This document shows, one piece after another, positions 1 through 11,628 of a stretch of DNA of 64,000 bases. The stretch lies in the NCBI GenBank assembly GCA_023101725.1, contig JALJCO010007810.1, positions 186,001-250,000 on the forward strand. The letters are read 5' to 3'. How positions within the stretch are numbered: position 1 is the stretch's first letter; each line of letters starts with the position of its first letter. The stretch is from Atherinomorus stipes. Its lineage: Eukaryota > Chordata > Actinopteri > Atheriniformes > Atherinidae. The notes beneath the pieces were generated by a model. It had not been told where the DNA came from and did not search any database. It saw only the letters and a program-made list of their open reading frames with translations. A program made the translations under genes and the position numbers.

Positions 1-2124
1 GTTAAATCTTTTATGTTTAAATCTTATCCAACTGGGTCCATCTCCAACAGACTGCCTCTAAAAACATGATTCTGGTTCTTTTGAAGTTATCTGAGATCAG
101 TTTTCATTGATCTCTATAGTGCCTCTGATGAGCTCCTTCAAAGAGACTGTCAGCTTGTTCTCCTATCGGATATCATCCTTCCTTCTTCCAGCAGGAGCCA
201 CGGGGGAGCTCTCAGCCTGTGAAGAGGTCTTGGTTTTTGTGGACTCTAAATCCAAATCCAGACAAAGAAACTTCATATTGATCCCATCCTATCCAAGAAC
301 AAACAGACTGTAGATGGGATTGCTGCACAAACGAATATATTCTGACATTCACTTGCTTTTCTCTCAGATTCTTTTCATTTCTTCCCTGTCTTAACTTAAC
401 CTTTGTTTTATTGTCTTATTATTAATTTCCTTCTCAAATGTTGTTACTTGGAATCCAACAGGACTATATCACACAAACATCTGTCAATCTGTGGATTTTC
501 TCCATTTCATTTCTGTAAAAGATCTGATCATCAGTCTGGAAATCCAGAAGCCGAAAAAGCATTTCCAGTCTTTCCCACAGATTTATGGATGTTTTCTGCC
601 ACTAGAGGGCAGTGTTTAGTAAAAGTGGTTATACAGCAACCAGGCAGCAACAACGAGCATCATAAAAGGTCAAAACACACACACTTATTATTCTAAATAA
701 GTATTTCAAAAAGTGATATTCCAGTAAACAAACAAGTTAGGCTATAAAACATATTGTTGGAAAATGCAGAATGGCTTCTGAAGAAAACATCCAGTAGGTA
801 GCAAATAACAGCAACTCAGGGGATTACAGTTTTACTCAAGAGAATATCAGCAGAACTCAGCTGAAAATCTGAAACTCGTACATGTTAATTCTCCCTGATC
901 CTTTTCTAATATCCTCAAAACAAAATGATCTACTCTGCCCTTAAACTCACTTTAATATTATTTTCCATCACTCCATTTGTTTTTCCTTTTTTTTATCCTA
1001 TAAAGATCACTTTGACTTTAACTCTTAGTTATCATGAACATATAGGAGAGTTCCTGAGATCAAAAATCCCAAGTTTATCATTTGTATGTGACATGGTAAA
1101 CCAAATAAAGCTTTAAACAATGACACAACTACACACACCTATACACAGGACACACAAAAAGAACCTGAAGTTATAAAACGGGAGGCTAAAAATATAAAAA
1201 GGGAAGAAAGAAAATGTCTGTTTTTGTTTTTCTTTGCAGCAGGTATTTTTAGATCATACAAGGACACTTATGTCATCTTTTGCTTGTCTCTGATGTGACG
1301 ACAAAAGACAGGAATGGAGGTTTATAACTGAAGCCAAAACCCTCTGCAGGCTCAGCCTGTGAGTTATAACTGTCTAAATTAGGTTGAATTGTTAATGGAG
1401 GTGCAGCAATTATTTGTTCTCTTTATTTACATCCCATCTTCACTCACTTTTCTAATTATCAAAAGGAGTGTGTGTTTACATTCAACATATCCTGTAACGA
1501 TTCAGCACAAAAGTTCTGCCAACTCAGAAGAGCTGGATGAGTTTTTTAAAGAAGCAAAGACAGACTGACGTCTGGACTGTTCTGGCTTGTCTGTGGGAAG
1601 GAAGGTTACAGGAGAGCAGGTGGTGAATGCTGAAAGATTAGAACTCAATGCTTCTAACCCGTTGGTACCAGACGCTCCAGTGGGGAGAGGGCATGACATA
1701 TAAGTAGGCATTTTACTCAGATTCCCTTCAAACTTCCACCATTGGAAACCTGAAATTCTTGATAGGTGGGTAAGATGTTTATCATCCTGGCTGCAATCAT
1801 ATCTGTAGATTCAGTAACGTTTATTTCTGACCTGATGATGTAACTGTGGGAAGAAGAGGGAAGGAGAGACTGTTTTTTGGAGATAATCAGCAACCAGGGC
1901 TAAAAATCTCATTACACCTTCCCACCATGACGGATCAGCTGATGAGAATTTCTTTATTCTTTATGATAGAGGTATTAAATGGTTCTAACGTGCAGGTGTG
2001 TTCCTTTTCTCTGTTGTACCCCGAAAGCTGTGATATCATTTTTAGGATGTTGACATGAAAATAAGATGTGGGTCTTCAGCAACATCTTCTGTTGCCAATG
2101 AGACATAGGAAATATGCAGTTTAT
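1..2124. other. kcnip2 intron 1, nothing recognised
   Basis: AT-rich non-coding DNA. Short open frames on both strands have no family resemblance and no splice context. No EF-hand exon is visible. Confidence 0.5.
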
Positions 2125-2435
2125 TCACTTCAATTTTAGCTTTATTTGTATCGTGCAAAATTTACAACAGACTCATCTCATGGCATGTTACAGACATGAT
2201 CAATTCAAGCCAATTCATTGTGATGCAAGTAAAATAAATCTACATTAGTTCAACCAGTAATACAAAACATCTGCCTAGCTTAGTGATCACATCAAATCTT
2301 GTCTAAGATTCAGTCCCCCATCCTGAGCCTGCATGGGGGAACAGGGCAACGGGCGACAGTGTGAAGGAAAACTGGCAGGAATCGGTTAAGGGAGAGGAAC
2401 CAATCAGGTCTACTTCTCTTTAGTTTGAATACATG
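2125..2435. repeat. Decayed interspersed repeat (fish SINE-like)
   Basis: It contains a 'ttagctttatttgtat' start and the 'gcgacagtgtgaaggaaaac' block typical of a very common fish repeat whose copies carry a 'gacagtgggaaggaaaaact' segment. Ends and family are uncertain. Confidence 0.45.
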
Positions 2436-2880
2436 TTTTCTGTTCTGTCATAACTACACATGAGCTGGACCAAGTGGGGACCAAATGGAGTTACAAGTTA
2501 CCACAAGTTAGAAACACAGTGCTTGCTGTACAGAACGGATCTGCTAAGGACTTAAAATTGTTAAATATTAACTGGATTTTTTTTTCTAGTCCAACAAATT
2601 TTTATTTAATTGCTTTGAATGGAAATAATCATTTAAAGCAACCCGTACTGATTTTGCATTTTACAAAGCACTGCAAAATTATTTGAATATAAACAGTTCC
2701 ACCTCACTCCAAAGACTCACCCCCCATTCCCTCTGCCTCCTAATCTGGAAGCAAAGGTCTGACAGGCAGGTCCCTCAGCCAATCCTAGGCATGGGTCCCA
2801 CTGCTATTGGTTGGAGTTTTCTTTGATAATTTAGAGATTGGAATAATACTTTATTTTGATTAATGGTGGTCTCTCTTGTA

Positions 2881-3180
2881 CAGATGCGGGCATGAAAAAG
2901 TTTCCGCCTTTTTCTGCCAGAAGTGGGGCAGTAATAGTAATAATAATACTATTACTGCACTGTCACTGGCTGAACAATTTGTCCCACGAATACGTCATCA
3001 TGCACGGTGTCCAAACTTGGCGTGTGGAAACGTCTTTGTTCCAGGCATTCATTCATTTATGCTCTGAAATAATTTCCTCTGGGCACACAGGCGTTTTTCT
3101 GTGCGACTGAATTAGCAGACAAGTCGCTGGTAAGTGACTGGCAGTCGGCAGAAAGGGGAACTTTTTCATGCCCGCATCTG
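2881..3180. mobile_element. 300-bp MITE with ~36-bp inverted termini, TA-flanked
   Basis: Left terminus cagatgcgggcatgaaaaag (2881) is matched by its complement at the right end (to 3180), and homology continues into a CTGCC-type block. TA lies on both sides (2879-2880, 3181-3182), the target duplication of Tc1/mariner-type transposases. There is no coding capacity, so it is presumably mobilised in trans. It lies directly downstream of the decayed LINE at 3260-4640. Confidence 0.8.
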
Positions 3181-3259
3181 TATTTCAGAGTTCAATTACC
3201 TCATTCATAGCATTTTATCCTGTTGAAAAAATAGTGCAACAATGCAACATCGGTAAGGG

Positions 3260-4640
3260 TTACTTTAATAAATGTGAAGGATTCATCTGCAAAAAGCAGA
3301 GACCCAATACGGAGGCCACCAAACCGGATCCTCTCAACACCTCGGCTGCACCTAGAAGTCCTGTCCATAAAGGTCATGTACAGGATCGGTGACAAAGCAA
3401 CCTTGGCAGACCCCAACCCTCAGCAGGAGTGGATCTGACCTATTGCCGGAAAGCTCTGACAGGGACAGGACAGCTCGAACAAGGGGGTCCAGTACTCCAT
3501 ACTGCCTGGAGCATCCCCCCACAGGAGTCCCCGGAGGATACGATCGAACATCTTATCCAAGTCCACAAAGCACATGTAGACCGGTTGGGCGCACTCCCAT
3601 GCCCCCTCCAGGACCCTGAAGAAGGTGTGGAGGTGTAGAGCTGGTCCACTAAACCACATTGAAGTAAACCACATTGCTCCTTATCAATCCGAGTTTCAAC
3701 TATCTGGCAGATCCTCCTCTCCAGAACCCCTGAATGGACTTTCCTGGGGAGGCTGAGAAGTGTGATCCCCCTGTAGTTGGAGCACACCTTCTGGTCCCCC
3801 TTTTTGAAGAGGGGGACCACCACCCCAGTCTGCCATTCCAGAGGCACCATCCCAGATGTCCATGCGATGCTTCAGAGGTGTGTCAGCCAAGATAGCACCA
3901 CAGCACCCAGACCTTTAACAAAACCCGGGTGGATCTTGTCTACCCCCGGAGTACTGCCACCAAGGCACTTTTTAACCACCTCAGCGACCTCAGCTCCGGT
4001 GACAGGAGAATCCACCCCTGAGTTCCCAAACTCTGCTTCCTCATCGGAAGATGCGTTGATGGGATTGAGGAGGTCTTCAAAGTATTCTTTCCACCGACCC
4101 ACAGCGTCTTAAGTTGAGGTCAGCAGCCCACCATCCCCACTGTACACAGTGTTGGTGGTGGGGTGCTTCCCCCTCCTGAGCCGCCTGATGGTGTAGCAGA
4201 ACCTCCTCGAAGCCATCCGGAAGTCGTTCTCCATGGCCTCACCAAACTCCCTCCATGTCCAAGTTTTTGCCTCAGCGACCACCAGAGCCACGCTCCGTTT
4301 AGCCCGTCGATACCTGTCATCTGCCTCAGGAGTCCAACGGGCCAAGAAGGCGTGTCCACCAACGAGTTTGGGGATTACCGGCACGACAGGCACTGACAAC
4401 CTTACAGCCACAGCTCCAACAAGCAGCTTTGACAGAAGAGGCGCGGAACACAGCAGACTCAGACTCAATGTCCCCCACTTCCCTCAGAACATGGTTGAAG
4501 CTCTCCCAGAGGTGGGAGTTAAAGCTCTCTCTGACTTTTAAACTCGCGATTGATTCACACAATTTGAGTTGGGGCTGCGAGCAATGATTGAAAATTTCAC
4601 ACAGTGTACCCCAGGCTTTAGGCTTTTTTTTAACTTGTAT
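3260..4640 (-). pseudogene. Decayed non-LTR retrotransposon, reverse transcriptase region
   Basis: Minus-strand frames read in order: an RRGKHP segment, GRWKEYFEDLLNP, GAEVAEVVKKC, WQTGVVVPLFKKGDQ, NYRGITLLSLP, VYMCFVDLDKMFDR, and finally FMDRTSRCSRG and FGGLRIGSLLFAD. This is the normal order of a LINE reverse transcriptase. The pieces fall in different frames with stops between, and the copy ends at the LLFAD catalytic motif, so it is inactive and truncated at both ends. An RTE/Rex3-like clade is likely but was not tested. Confidence 0.88.
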
Positions 4641-5058
4641 GTTTTCCAAATGATTCAGATTTTTCCCCTACCACTTACCGCTACCCCTTTGCCCTAACAG
4701 GATTGGGACACCCCTACCCCCACACATGAACGCGCAAAATGAAAGGGGAAGAAAGGGCTAAGGGGGAGGATTGAGATTGGGCCTAAAATAAGAACCTTAT
4801 GTCTGTGGACTGCCTAAGCAACACTTTCTTCAGTTATTTCAACTTGTGTTCAGATATCAGAGTTACAGCAGCCTTTTCTCAGCTCTGGAGATCCTCTGGG
4901 TGACTTTGATTGAATAAATCAATTAGAAGAGATGCAGCCCTCTTAGACAGATCAATATATACCCTTCCTTCTTGTTATTATCACATTAAAGGGAACTTTA
5001 TCCACTGCTGCTAACGACTCAAACTGAAACTACTTAAATCCGGAGGGAAAGCTTCCAA

Positions 5059-5570
5059 ATGCCACAAAGAACCTCTAGAGATGGAAAGGACCCTCACCCT
5101 GTTTTCACCACTCCCTACGACCAAGGCAAGTGGATCTTAATCTGGTTCTGTTGGAGGTTTTCCCTGCTGAAGGTGCATCAGCCCCCAAGAGCCCTGAGGT
5201 CAGCTGACCAGTTGGTCCTGGACATCCCTCGATCCCACATGAAAACCAGAGGAGATCGAGCCTTTGCAGTTGTGGCTCCCAGGCTGTGGAACACATTGCC
5301 TCTCTCTGTGCGGTCTTCCAACAGCCTTTCCATGTTTAAATCACGCCTTAAGACCCACTTGTTCACCCTGGCCTACAGCTGAGTAGAGTCACTGTTCTTA
5401 TTTTTATACTTTTTAAAATTTACTTTTATTCGTTTATTTTTACTGTTTTTATTGTGTTGCATTTACTTTATTCATTGCTGTCTTTTATTCTGTAAAGCAC
5501 TTTGGTTGGCCACTGGCCTTTTAAAAATGTGCTATATAAATAAACCTGACATTGACATTGCTGTTAAAAA
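5059..5570 (+). pseudogene. LINE 3' end: ORF2 C-terminus plus 3' tail
   Basis: The plus frame to 5382 ends in AFAVVAPRLWNTLPLSVR and FKSRLKTHLFTLAYS, the usual C-terminus of fish L2/CR1-group LINEs. After the stop comes an AT-rich tail with 'gtgctatataaataaa' and short TGACATT repeats ending near 5570. It is 5'-truncated, as is normal for this class. Confidence 0.8.
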
Positions 5571-5699
5571 TTAGTTTTCTTCTCCACTGTCACCCACCAC
5601 CCAGTGCATTCTCGGAATGGGGATTGAGCTAAAGAGAAGATCTAATGCAGTCCACTGGTTTGCTTAGCTAGGTAATTATTGTAGACGAATTGGTTTGTA

Positions 5700-5910
5700 T
5701 CAGGGGTGTCCAAAGTCCTCACGGGTCGTTGTGCTACAGGTTTTCACAGTTTCCCTGCTCAAATACACCTGATTTTAATCACATGGATCCAACAGTCTGT
5801 GATCCTCTACACAATGACCCATTTGTTTGAGTCGGGTGTGTTAGAGCAAAGAATCATGGAAAACCTACAGGACTGTGGCCATCGCAGACCAGAGCTGGAA
5901 ACCTCTGGCT
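5700..5910. mobile_element. Decayed hAT-like MITE (ggggtgtccaaa ... family)
   Basis: It shows the sequence pattern 'caggttttcacagtttccctgctcaaa...gtgtgttagagcaaagaatcatggaaaacctacaggac', an imperfect inverted repeat. Relatives occur at 5960-6150, 12815-12945, 16210-16300 and 57125-57270 (motif 'ctgcaggttttcaatgt' with 'ccctgctc'). Confidence 0.5.
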
Positions 5911-5959
5911 TATATAAACACACTATTATAAACTGGATTGTTGTGGATCATGTAATGCA

Positions 5960-6150
5960 GGAGAGTTAAACTCTGGTCCCTGAGGGCCACTGTCCTCCAA
6001 GATTTGACGTTTTCCTGTTTCATAACACCTTACTCAGATTAACAGGATCATCGTGCAGAACTTGTCAACAAGCTGTTGGATCTATTTCATTTGAACCAGG
6101 AAAAACCTGCCTGACCGTGGAGGAAAACCAACGTTTCACATCCCTGTAAT
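5960..6150. mobile_element. Second decayed copy of the same MITE family
   Basis: 'tctggtccctgagggccactgtcct' is followed by 'gaaccaggaaaaacctgcctgaccgtgg', an imperfect inverted pair similar to 5700-5910. Boundaries are approximate. Confidence 0.4.
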
Positions 6151-7063
6151 GGATTTGGATCTGGATTTGGAGTTTCCAATAAACTGGATTGAATTGGACT
6201 GTGTTTGTTAAAGTGCCTTGAGTTTACCTTGTCAAGAGTTGAAACATGTCAAAGATTATGAATATTATTTCAAATGAAAAACAAAATTATTGGTTGAAAA
6301 AAGCTGGTGGAGACGAGCTGGTCCATCATGTGTGTTCTTTCACTCATATTTGTATCTACTTTGGGAGGTCATGACAGCTTAAGCAGGGTCATACAGCTAA
6401 TGTTGCCAGGCAACAGCCTCTGTACCATGATAATCCCCAAAACGGATGTACTTGAGATTATAGAAGAAACATGGACCTGCACATCACACACCAACACAGA
6501 AACATCTAGTTTCTCCTGTTTCAGCTGAGATTCTCAGTCGAGACACAAAAATTTTTCAAATACATCATATTTAGGGGATCAAAAGAAGTTGTGATAATGA
6601 TTGCATTCATGCTTCTATGATCGAACAGGCGGAGGTAGCACCACAATAAAGACAATATAAATGTAGATGAAATCCTAAATTAACAAAAGAGAACCTCTGG
6701 TTATGAGAGAATTAAAAATGACACATACTTGGTTTAATAAATTATTCTGTCCAAAGTGCAACTTCCAGGGCTAGAAGCTATAAAAGCTGGAACTTTTGAC
6801 TGGAACAGAAGAAAGTATGATTGAAATTTAAATAAATTATTATCATTATTATTATTATAAGAAGAAAAAATAAATATTTTACACTGCAAAAACTTAAATC
6901 TTACCAAGTATATTTTTCTAATATCTTGTCAAAATATATTGTCACACTCAAAATAAGACAAAACAAGCAAAAACATCTTGGCCATTCTTAAAATAATAAT
7001 TAAAAAAAACAAAACAAAAAACAAACAAACCAATAATAATACGATTTTTTTTTCTTGTATTAA

Positions 7064-7471
7064 AGGTTAAATATGTAACATTTTTATTAAAAGCTATATT
7101 TAAAAAAAAAAAAAAAAAAACAAAACTCCACAGGTCGTTTGGGGGTGTACAGAATGAAAGTACAACATTTCCTAGAAAAATTATATTTAGCCTAAAAATA
7201 ATTATAAAATAAATTTTTATGGGTTCAATAATGGCATTATATGTATGTTTGTAAGCCAATACATGCCGCAATTGTGGGTTGCCAAATATGATCTTGTGTG
7301 GAAACAATATTTTGGGCACAGTCAGGCTGGTACAGGGGGAAACCATGGAGACGATGAGTGAAGCAGCTGCTTCACTCGTCTATTGGTGACTGTTGGTCAT
7401 CGGCAGCAAGTCTGGCATCCCAGCGGCTGGAGTTGTTTTTCTGCCGTTGCAACTACAACCTAGACCCACGT
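7064..7471. mobile_element. TTAA element, AGGTTGAATATGG family, right end lost
   Basis: Left terminus TTAAAGGTTAAATATG (TTAA at 7060-7063). The body matches the copies at 29123 and 60123 ('gggggtgtacagaatgaaag', 'gttgccaaatatgatct', 'gcaactacaacctagac'). The last ~45 bases present in those copies are missing, together with some of the host element. Confidence 0.75.
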
Positions 7472-7518
7472 CTAAATTTTCTTGATAAGATTTCTTGAAA
7501 TAAGAGGCATTGCCTTAA

Positions 7519-7898
7519 AGTTATACCGTGTAACCTTTGGCCACTATGGACACTAAACCTGTAACTTCCCACAGGCGCCACAACTGTCTCAAAATGAAAC
7601 AGTCTCAGTCTGTGTTTTGGAAAAGTGTTGCAGACCACTTTGGAAAGCTGATTTTTAAGTCATCAAGCCATTAATCAAAGTGCTCCAGGTTACATGATCT
7701 AATGAGAGACAGGCCGCTCCTGAAGTTACAATGCCTGGTTTTTGAGAATGGCAGCCCCCACGGAGCAACAACATGCATCAAGTGCTCTATAGTGACCACA
7801 GAAATCAGCTATAGTTAACTTATATTAATAATAATGTTAGAATATAATGTATCATTATATTTGGCTAACATTGGGTTCAAAAGTTACACTGTATCACT
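7519..7898. mobile_element. TTAA element, AGTTATACCGTGTAAC family
   Basis: Inverted termini AGTTATACCGTGTAAC and (complement) AGTGATACAGTGTAAC are flanked by TTAA at 7515-7518 and 7899-7902. It is inserted into a TTAA that is also present unfilled in the related host copy at ~55032. 380 bp, non-coding. Confidence 0.75.
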
Positions 7899-8841
7899 TT
7901 AAAACAAGTTCCCATATCTCACTGAAATGTTTCTCTTTAGGCAATTTTGTCTTATTTTAAGTGTGATTAGATATTTTAACTAGAAATTAGAAAAAATGTA
8001 CTTGGGAAGATTTGATTTTTGCAGTGGAAAATTAAAAACATAAATAACAGCCAATAAACTAAAATAAATCAATCAAAAAGTCAAACAAGGAGGAATGATC
8101 TGAAACAGGATCTTCCTCTGACAATAACTTTGTTGTCAGGTTAGTTTGGCTCGCACGGTAGTTGGGATCACTGCTGAGCTTTAGTGTAGCTGACAGAGGT
8201 GGCCACCTGGCCGGGACATTGTGTTTCACCTGCAGCAGTCTGAGTCGCTGTAACGCAGAAAGAAGCGCAGAAAGCTGTGACTCAACAAACAGGACTTTTA
8301 TTTATTATGTATGAACTCTAAAGTAAACAGCATGAAGTTTTCAGCAGTTTTACGCTGCTGGAGCAGCTGAGCATTGCTGTTCAGTCTGAATGGTTTTCAG
8401 ATAAAGCTGATAAATCTTTTAGATGCACTTTTCCATAAGAACTGTGTTAGCTTCTACGTGAATACCTATTATTATAAGTGGAACTCTAAAGGCTGAACTA
8501 GTTTCAGCCCTCAGGCTGGGCTTCGTTTGTATTTCCTGAACAGCGCTCAGAGCCTCAGAGTTCATGCACCTGTTCACTGTTTGACTAAGCTGCTGCTGAA
8601 TGGAGATCACATCAATTATATGTCAGCAACAACAGCCAGCCATTAAATAAGCAGCCATCTGCACACTCTCCATCTTTCCATGTCTAGAAGAAAGAAATGG
8701 AAAAAATAACCTGAAATCTTAGTCGGAACAACACAGGAAATGACTATTCCTGGGAGTTGTTAAAAGTATGAAAGACCAGCTTCACAAAGTGCTGAGAAAT
8801 CTGTCTGATCTCCACAAGAGAGAAACTTAAACACTGAAATG

Positions 8842-8846
8842 TTAAA

Positions 8847-8877
<31 letters not shown>

Positions 8878-8878
8878 A
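8842..8878. repeat. (AG)n microsatellite
   Basis: An imperfect run of AG dinucleotides. Confidence 0.9.
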
Positions 8879-9013
8879 GCCTGACTGATCTGCTCAGGCC
8901 ACAAAAACAAATACTGATGGTTTAACTTCAGTTTCCTCTCTATCCTGCTCCAAACCAGGATATATACATACATACATACACATATATAATGAATTGGGGG
9001 GTAAAGCCAGGGG

Positions 9014-9017
<4 letters not shown>

Positions 9018-9098
<81 letters not shown>

Positions 9099-9138
9099 TA
9101 TATATACATATTTATATATATATACATATATATATATA
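9018..9138. repeat. (CA)n then (TA)n microsatellite
   Basis: About 17 CA units are followed by an interrupted TA run up to the start of the SINE at 9139. Open frames across it are artefacts of the repeat. Confidence 0.95.
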
Positions 9139-9478
9139 TCGATTCCCGGCTGGGGAGGGGGTTCGAACAATTCCAACAGTGGCCTTCCTGTGTGGAGTTT
9201 GCATTTTCTCCCCGTGAATGTGTGGGTTCTCTCCGGGTACTCCGGCTTCCTCCCACCATCCAAAGACATGCATGTTAGGTTAAATGGTTACTCTAAATTG
9301 TCCTTCGGTATGAATGTGAGCGTGCCTGGTTGTCTGTCTCTCTGCGTTGGGCCTGCGACAGACTGGCGACCTGTCCAGGGTGTACCTCGCCTCTCGCCTG
9401 ATAATAGCTGGGATAGGCTCCAGCAACCCCCACGACCCTGAACTTGATAAGGGGTATAGAAAATGACCGATGACTATA
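9139..9478 (+). mobile_element. SINE-type interspersed repeat
   Basis: Starts GATTCCCGGCTGGGG, a tRNA B-box-like remnant, followed by the body 'gtgtggagtttgcat...ggttctctccgggtactccgg...gactggcgacctgtccagggtgtacc...gctccagcaaccccc', the very common teleost SINE sequence. The head is 5'-truncated and the 3' end merges into TA repeats. Confidence 0.8.
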
Positions 9479-9479
9479 T

Positions 9480-11349
9480 ATATAATTTTAAATAAAATCT
9501 ACTAACATGTATGATAAGGAAAATCATTAATATGCGTTTTCTGGAGAAATTTTTTTTGAGGGGTTAGATGTCTGGTAGTTTGGCAGAGGGATAAATTAAT
9601 CTAAATTGTTTTAGCAGTTTGGGGGACTATTCTTTTTCTCCTGGGATGAAAGAGAAGTTAATTTGTTCTTTGTGTCCTGTGTATTTTCAAGAAAAATTCA
9701 AACTGGAAATCTTCAAGAGAAACACTTTCCTATAAAACATCGTCCCGTATGGGTAATACAACCGAAATGCTAGCCAGAAATTAAAGAAACTAGTTGAGAG
9801 GTCAGGGATTTGGTTAAAATCATTTCATGTCTAGTTTTGATGTGTTTTTTGGCGTCAGTATCCATTTTTGTTTTTATTCTGTTTATTTAGTTCAAGCTAC
9901 CAGTTCAAATAGCAGCAAAACCCCCGAGTATAGCACTACCACCACTGTGCTTTAATATTTGTTCCTTCGTTGGACTCCAAACATTTCTCTGATCATTGCG
10001 ACCAAACAATCCCATCTTTGTTTCAAGTGGTGAACCTTCCTTCACAAGTCATAGTTCCTGTGTGCTTTGTAGCAAGTGAGTTTGAAGCTTATGTTTCTGG
10101 CTTCTTTCTTAGATGGCAGCCTCTGGATGCATGATGTAAAACCCATTTAGCTTTGCATTCACATCCTAGCAGCTTTTTGCTCATGAAATCTTGTGCTTTA
10201 CTTACTTTCTGAGTTATTTGTTACCATCCAAACCAATTTCCTCTCAGCCAAAATGCATGAGTGAGGGAGGACCCAAATGCAAGACTGAGTAGGAGGCATA
10301 AGCAGGGGAAACAAAAGGTACTGTGCAGAGGCAGATCATCCGAAAAGATGAGACAAAGTAAAATCAAGACTCAATTTGCATGAATAACAGATCTGAAGTT
10401 GCAAACTATCATGAGAAATTTGCACAGCACAAAACACACCAAGGAGCTGAAATACAGGAAAGAAATAGTGTGTGAACATGAATAAATTGAATAATTAATT
10501 GAAGGCAGTTATGGCAATTGGCAGAGTTGACATGGAACATAAGTAAACAAACGTTACACACTTAGTAACGCCAAGATTAACCAATGCTGACTGAAAAGAA
10601 CCCAAAAGACAACCAAACCCACAGACAGTGACCCCATCAGATGTGTAACAGTTTAAATCTTCTTCCAGCCTTTGGCAACGTAACTTCCCTGGATGATGAT
10701 CTTGGAATCTGCGGCTGGAATCTTTCGCTGATCTGACCTGGACTTCCTTTCTCATTTCCAGTCTCAGTCTCACACCAACAAGAAGGTAAATCATGTGAAA
10801 ACACATTCTCTGACTTTGAGTGCAACAGAATTTAGACTTTCTTGTTTTCTTGTGTCTTGATGCCAAAAGTATCTCATTTGTTTTTGTTAAATATTCAAAG
10901 ACAGTGCTTAATGAAATCCAGAAATACCATGACAGGGGTCTCTACAGTCAGTGAACATGAATAAATCAAACAATCGAACATGTGACTCAAACTCGAGGAT
11001 GGTTTCCACTCACAATCCACTCTCCTCCTGGTGTCCTTCACAGATTAAACATCTGGTACATTTTCCATCAACTTGTAGCCTAAAACCACTAACATGATTA
11101 TGGTGAAATCCTTTTAGATTTATGTTTGTGTGGTACTTTTTAAATGAAGCGGAGACGAGTGATGTGAAGTTCATGCAGAGGTAAAATATGTGCACTATGT
11201 CAGACTGTTAGAAAACGATGCTGTTCTTTGAGACAGCTTTTATTGATGTCAAATTACCACAAATCATCAGCAAAACTCTCATCAGGTGCCAGCTCAGCAA
11301 TATAACACTGTTACAAAGAAACGGTGATGTTTAAACCAAAAAAACTTAC
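9480..11349. other. kcnip2 intron 1, nothing recognised
   Basis: Unique-looking AT-rich DNA. A 123-codon minus-strand frame at 10495-10866 has no recognisable domain. Confidence 0.5.
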
Positions 11350-11422
11350 CTGTGAGAGGGTCGTAAGACCTGTCCAGCTCTCTGGAGTCCGACAAACTCT
11401 GATCCTGACTCCTGGATTTCAT
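11350..11422 (-). CDS. kcnip2: kcnip2 first coding exon (Kv channel-interacting protein 2)
   Basis: KChIP2 is an EF-hand calcium sensor that binds the cytoplasmic N-terminus of Kv4 channels and sets their surface level and inactivation. This 73-bp exon starts ATGAAATCC and gives 24 codons plus one base before GTAAGT. The encoded SLSDSRELDRSYDPLT closely resembles the KCNIP2 variable N-terminus (SLSDSRDLDGSYDQLT type), and the phase (a G before the intron) fits a following Gly codon. Orientation and position next to armh3 match mammalian gene order. The next exons (basic/CysCys segment and EF-hands) were looked for on the minus strand down to position 1 and not seen, so intron 1 is at least 11.3 kb. 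Other KChIP paralogues are less likely, given the N-terminal match and synteny. Confidence 0.85.
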
Positions 11423-11628
11423 CTTTCTCTTTTCTTTACCTCGTTGAACCTGCAGAATGTGTGCGTGCGTCGGAGCTGCGGTTCATCCACGAGCTTCTCT
11501 GTGCCGCGATTCCCGTTTGCGAGCGTCAGTCTGCGCAGACGAAGACGAGACAGGAAAGTTGACGCAAAGCTTGTCCCTCTGCGCCTCTCCAGCGGCACTA
11601 GCGGTCTCACGTCCACATTTTGAGTCAC
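11419..11628 (-). other. Upstream ORF overlapping the kcnip2 start codon
   Basis: A 69-codon open frame starts with ATG at 11628 and ends at a TGA that shares bases with the kcnip2 ATG (ATGA overlap). It is Arg-rich and resembles no known protein. It would matter only if transcription starts above 11628. It may be a chance ORF in GC-rich DNA. Confidence 0.3.

Larger units (their letters stand above)
6882..8026. mobile_element. Palindromic element (CACTGCAAAAA family) with two nested TTAA elements
   Basis: It starts CACTGCAAAAACTTAAATC and ends with the complement, TTTTTGCAGTG. The arms share the 'ctcaaaataagacaaa' and 'gaaattagaaaaa' blocks. The other copies are at 14063-14323 and 54032-55153. 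Elements at 7064-7471 and 7519-7898 are inserted inside. It is non-coding; the transposase type is unknown. Confidence 0.75.

Noticed and set aside
1502..1711. 69-codon Ser-rich minus ORF in kcnip2 intron 1
   Set aside because: No EF-hand or KChIP-like sequence and no splice acceptor or donor arrangement fitting an exon.
8989..9441. 150-codon plus-strand ORF
   Set aside because: It runs through (CA)n, (TA)n and the SINE; the reading frame is a product of the repeats.
10495..10866. 123-codon minus-strand ORF near kcnip2, considered as an extra exon
   Set aside because: It has no similarity to KChIP sequence and no suitable splice-site pairing.
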